Shown here piece after piece: positions 61,108 to 64,000 of a DNA stretch of 64,000 nucleotides. A program made the translations under genes and the position numbers. Source of the stretch: Schistocerca nitens. Taxonomy: Eukaryota; Arthropoda; Insecta; Orthoptera; Acrididae. The notes below the pieces were generated by a model, which was given only the letters and a program-made list of their open reading frames with translations, was not told where the DNA came from and searched no databases. The first letter of the stretch is position 1. Each line of letters starts with the position of its first letter. The DNA lies in the NCBI RefSeq assembly GCF_023898315.1, contig NC_064616.1:531111102-531175101 (forward strand), read 5' to 3'.

Positions 61108-62686
61108 CAGGGTGTTAAAAAAAGGTACGGCCAAACTTTCAGGAAACATTCCTCACACACAAATAAAGGAAAGATGTTATGTGGACATGTGTCCGGAAAC
61201 GCTTAATTTCCATGTTAGAGCTCATTTTAGTTTCGGCAGTATGTACTGTACTACCTTGATTCACCTCCAGTTGGCCCAATTGAAGGTAGGTAATGTTGAC
61301 TTCGGTGCTTGTGTTGACATGCGACTCATTGCTCTACAGTACTAGCATCAAGCACATCATTACGTAGCATCAACAGGTTAGTGTTCATCACGAACGTGGT
61401 TTTGCAGTCAGTGCAATGTTTACAAGCGCGGAGTTGGCAGATGCCCATTTGATGTATGGATTAGCGCGTGGCAATAGCCGTGACGCGGTACGTTTGTATC
61501 GAGACAGATTTCCAGAACGAAGGTGTCGCGACAGGAAGACGTTCGAAGCAATTGATCGGCGTCTTAGGGAGCACGGAACATTCCAGCCTATGACTCGCGA
61601 CTGGGGAAGACCTAGAACGACGAGGACACCTGCAATGGACGAGGCAATTCTTCGTGCAGTTGATGATAACCCTAATGTCATCATCAGAGAAGTTGTTGCT
61701 GTACAAGGTAACGTTGACCACGTCACTGTATGGAGAGTGCTACGGGAGAGCCAGTTGTTTCCGTATCATGTACACCGTGTGCAGGCACTATCAGCAGCTG
61801 ATTGGTCTCCACGGGTACACTTCTGCGAATGGTTCATCCAGCAATGTGTCAATCCTTATTTCAGTGCAAATGTTCTCTTTACGGATGAGGCTTCATTGCA
61901 ACGTGATAAAATTGTAAATATTCACAATCAACATGTGTGGGCTGACGAGAATCCGCACGAAATTGTGCAATCACGTCATCAACACAGATTTTCTGTGAAC
62001 GTTTGGGCAGGTATTGTTGGTGATGTCTTGATTGGGCCCCATGTTCTTCCACCTACGCTCAATGGAGCACGTTATCATGATTTCATACGGGATACTCTAC
62101 CTGTGCTGCTAGAACATGTGCCTTTACAAGTACAACATAACATGGGGTTCATGCACGATGGAGCTCCTGCACACTTAAGTCGAAATGTTCGTACGCTTCT
62201 CAACAACATATTTGGTGACCGATGGATTGGTAGAGGCGGACCAATTCCATGGCCTCCACAGTCTCCTGACCTCAACCCTCTTGACTTTCACTTATGGGGG
62301 CATTTGAAAGCTCTTGTCTACGCAACCCCGGTACCAAATGTAGAGACTCCTCGTGCTCGTATTGTGGACGGCTGTGATACAATACGCCATTCTCCAGGGC
62401 TGCATCAGCGCATCAGGGATCCCATGCGACAGAGGGTGGATGCATGTATCCTCGCTAACGGAGGACATTTTGAACATTTCCTGTAACAAAGTGTTTAAAG
62501 TCACGCTGGTACGTTCTGTTGCTGTGTGTTTTCATTCCACTCCATTCCATTTGAAGAGAAGTAATAAAATGAGCTCTAACACGGAAAGTAAGCGTTTCTG
62601 GACACATGTCCATATAACATCTTTCCTTTATTTGTGTGTGAGGAATGTTTCCTGAAAGTTTGGCCGTACCTTTTTGTAACACCCTG
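61108..62686 (+). mobile_element. Complete mariner-family element, DD41D type
   Basis: 1,579-bp DNA transposon with terminal inverted repeats of about 120 bp (61108-61228 and 62567-62686, outer end CAGGGTGTTA) and TA on both sides (61106-61107, 62687-62688). It is inserted in the LINE reverse-transcriptase frame, which continues afterwards. With an open transposase and closely matching ends it looks whole. Long inverted repeats and DD41D spacing recall the rosa/VS-type mariners. Confidence 0.95.
61416..62486 (+). CDS. Mariner-family transposase, 356 residues, uninterrupted
   Basis: Cuts and pastes the element by binding its inverted repeats. The N-terminal region has two helix-turn-helix-like parts (about 1-110: MFTSAELADAHLMYGLARGN and NVDHVTVWRVLRES). 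The RNase-H-like catalytic core has D157 (VLFTDEAS), D248 (FMHDGAPAH) and D290 (SPDLNPLDFHLW). Forty-one residues lie between the second and third aspartate, hence DD41D rather than DD34D. It ends NGGHFEHFL. No stop or frameshift, and the length is normal for the family. Promoter signals were not identified. It shares no frame with the host LINE. Confidence 0.93.
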   Translation: MFTSAELADAHLMYGLARGNSRDAVRLYRDRFPERRCRDRKTFEAIDRRLREHGTFQPMTRDWGRPRTTRTPAMDEAILRAVDDNPNVIIREVVAVQGNVDHVTVWRVLRESQLFPYHVHRVQALSAADWSPRVHFCEWFIQQCVNPYFSANVLFTDEASLQRDKIVNIHNQHVWADENPHEIVQSRHQHRFSVNVWAGIVGDVLIGPHVLPPTLNGARYHDFIRDTLPVLLEHVPLQVQHNMGFMHDGAPAHLSRNVRTLLNNIFGDRWIGRGGPIPWPPQSPDLNPLDFHLWGHLKALVYATPVPNVETPRARIVDGCDTIRHSPGLHQRIRDPMRQRVDACILANGGHFEHFL

Positions 62687-62702
62687 TATGATAGCGGAAC
62701 AA

Positions 62703-63257
62703 ACACTGGTAGTTGTTACTTCTGTAAAATATCTGGGAGTATGCGTGCGGAACGATTTGAAGTGGAATGATCATATAAAATTAATTGTTGGTAAGGCGGG
62801 TACCAGGTTGAGATTCATTGGGAGAGTCCTTAGGTAATGTAGTCCATCAACAAAGGAGGTGGCTTACAAAACACTCGTTCGACCTATACTTGAGTATTGC
62901 TCATCAGTGTGGGATCCGTACCAGATCGGGTTGACGGAGGAGATAGAGAAGATCCAAAGAAGAGCGTCGCGTTTCGTCACAGGGTTATTTGGTAACCGTG
63001 ATAGCGTTACGGAGATGTTTAGCAAACTCAAGTGGCAGACTCTGCAAGAGAGGCGGTCTGCATCGCGGTGTAGCTTGCTCGACAGTTTTCGAGAGGGTGC
63101 GTTTCTGGATGAGGTATCGAATATATTGCTTCCCCCTACTTATACCTCCCGAGGAGATCATGAATGTAAAATTAGAGAGATTCGAGTGCGCACGGAGGCT
63201 TTCCGGCAGTCGTTCTTCCCGCGAACCATACGCGGCTGCAACAGAAAAGGGAGGTAA
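62703..63257 (+). pseudogene. CR1-like LINE C-terminal segment
   Basis: Resumes after the transposon: VKYLGVCVRNDLKWNDHI, stop at 62837, then KTLVRPILEYCSSVWDPYQ, IEKIQRRASRFVTG and FFPRTIRGCNRKGR, then stop. This is the conserved C-terminal domain of CR1/Jockey-type polymerases. Confidence 0.8.
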
Positions 63258-63390
63258 TGACAGTGGCACGTACAGTGCCCTCCGCCACACACCGTTGGGT
63301 GGCTTGCGGAGTATATATGTAGATGTAGATCTACGGTATTTCCGAACCGGAGCAAAAACTTGATAGTGCGCCCTTGCCCCCCGCTTGCCC

Positions 63391-63588
63391 GCATCTCGTG
63401 GTCGTGCGGTAGCGTTCTCGCTTCCCACGCCCGGGTTCGATTCCCGGCGGGGTCAGGGATTTTCTCTGCCTCGTGATGGCTGGGTGTTGTGTGCTGTCCT
63501 TAGGTTAGTTAGGTTTAAGTAGTTCTAAGTTCTAGGGGACTGATGACCATAGATGTTAAGTCCCATAGTGCTCAGAGCCATTTGCACA
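63391..63588 (+). mobile_element. SINE with tRNA-Gly-like head (copy 6)
   Basis: The head GCATCTCGTGGTCGTGCGGT ... CGGGTTCGATTCCCGG resembles tRNA-Gly(GCC), unlike the other copies. From GTCCTTAGGTTAGTTAGG on, the tail is the same as in copies 1, 2, 4 and 5 (GAGCCATTTG end). The hairpin GGGACT/AGTCCC is near 63536-63564. Flanks are TTGCCCCCCGCTT (63374-63386) and TTG, C20, GCTT (63591-63617), a duplication whose C run has grown. Confidence 0.9.
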
Positions 63589-63593
63589 ATTTG

Positions 63594-63613
63594 CCCCCCC
63601 CCCCCCCCCCCCC
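63594..63613. repeat. C20 homopolymer
   Basis: Lies inside the right-hand target duplication of SINE copy 6. The left copy has six C. Confidence 0.9.
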
Positions 63614-64000
63614 GCTTCAAGCATTTGTGATAGAATGTAAAAAATTTAAAAAAGAATGGATTTTTCAAAGATGTGTTCGAGGAAATATAGGACTTGTTAT
63701 TTGGTCTTAAGTGTGCGAAAGTGAAGTGCCATGCCTCTTTATACAGCATTCTATTGCACGTCACTGTGTAGAATTCAAACGTGTATTTTTTGTAATGGAA
63801 ACCATCAACCCTGTATTCTGGACAGTGGAAATTAAAATGTCCCGTGTTGCCTCTCCTTTTCCCAATCGACCGGTTCGACATTACACTCCTCCTTTTCTTA
63901 AAAGATAAAAAATAAGAAACCCTCACAATTTAATACTGGATCAGATTATTTGTAACCGGGAGAATAAGAACTCTTCAGGAAATTTGCACTGTTTATTGCC
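63614..64000. other. No recognised feature
   Basis: Only short chance frames on both strands. Confidence 0.4.

Larger units (their letters stand above)
58570..63335 (+). mobile_element. CR1-like LINE split by a mariner-family element
   Basis: Non-LTR element: 5' region with a proline-rich frame (58727-58900), endonuclease (58960-59516), linker, reverse transcriptase (60240-61107 and on), C-terminal domain (62703-63257) and a short 3' end finishing in TGTAGATGTAGAT near 63330. The 61108-62686 element interrupts it at codon level (GATTATA, then TGATAGC). Several stops and frameshifts (for example stops at 60411 and 62837). No RNase H. The CR1/Jockey-side assignment is from motif style. Confidence 0.85.

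Overview
The window looks like a piece of an insect chromosome, most likely from a grasshopper or locust (Orthoptera, Schistocerca-like). This rests on the large introns, the AT-rich single-copy sequence and the repeats. The tRNA-derived SINEs, the RTE-like, I-like and CR1-like LINEs and the tRNA-like inverted-dimer repeat match families I associate from memory with Schistocerca genomes. Without a database search the genus is an inference. Nothing bacterial is present.

One host gene is supported: synaptobrevin/VAMP, the vesicle R-SNARE (Syb/nSyb type), on the + strand in six exons over about 20.4 kb (14872-35263 from start to stop codon). All splice phases agree and the exons give a 137-residue protein. 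The start codon is split by intron 1 (AT/G). A full CRE (TGACGTCA) and an initiator-like TCAGT lie about 90-110 bases upstream of that splice donor.

Almost everything else recognised is transposon-derived. 1-1734 is an RTE-like LINE on the - strand whose reverse-transcriptase frame runs off the window. 2770-6420 is an old Gypsy-type LTR fossil carrying two nested SINEs. 6660-7390 is a Penelope-like remnant. 8131-10186 holds two mariner relatives on either side of a GT microsatellite. 10531-13640 is a cluster of inverted and repeated arms. The Syb introns hold a LINE endonuclease scrap, a Tigger/pogo remnant, a mariner-like remnant, a piggyBac remnant and a LINE 3' end. Downstream lie another LINE 3' end (35549-35885) and a Tc1-like remnant (36740-37690).

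The right third is a nest of younger elements. 47985-55019 is an I-like LINE with zinc knuckles, reverse transcriptase and RNase H. It was split by a 541-bp inverted-dimer tRNA-like element with a 10-bp target duplication, and by a roughly 1.1-kb terminal-inverted-repeat element. 58570-63335 is a CR1-like LINE split by a whole mariner-family element (61108-62686) that has 120-bp terminal inverted repeats, a TA duplication and an uninterrupted 356-codon transposase with DD41D spacing.

The best candidate for something under-described is a short 3' hairpin shared by all six SINE copies and by the 3' end of the I-like LINE. Two SINE copies carry a paired (covarying) stem change. This points to a SINE-LINE partnership in which RNA structure is kept. 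I found no defence system, biosynthetic cluster, CRISPR array or other multi-gene system.
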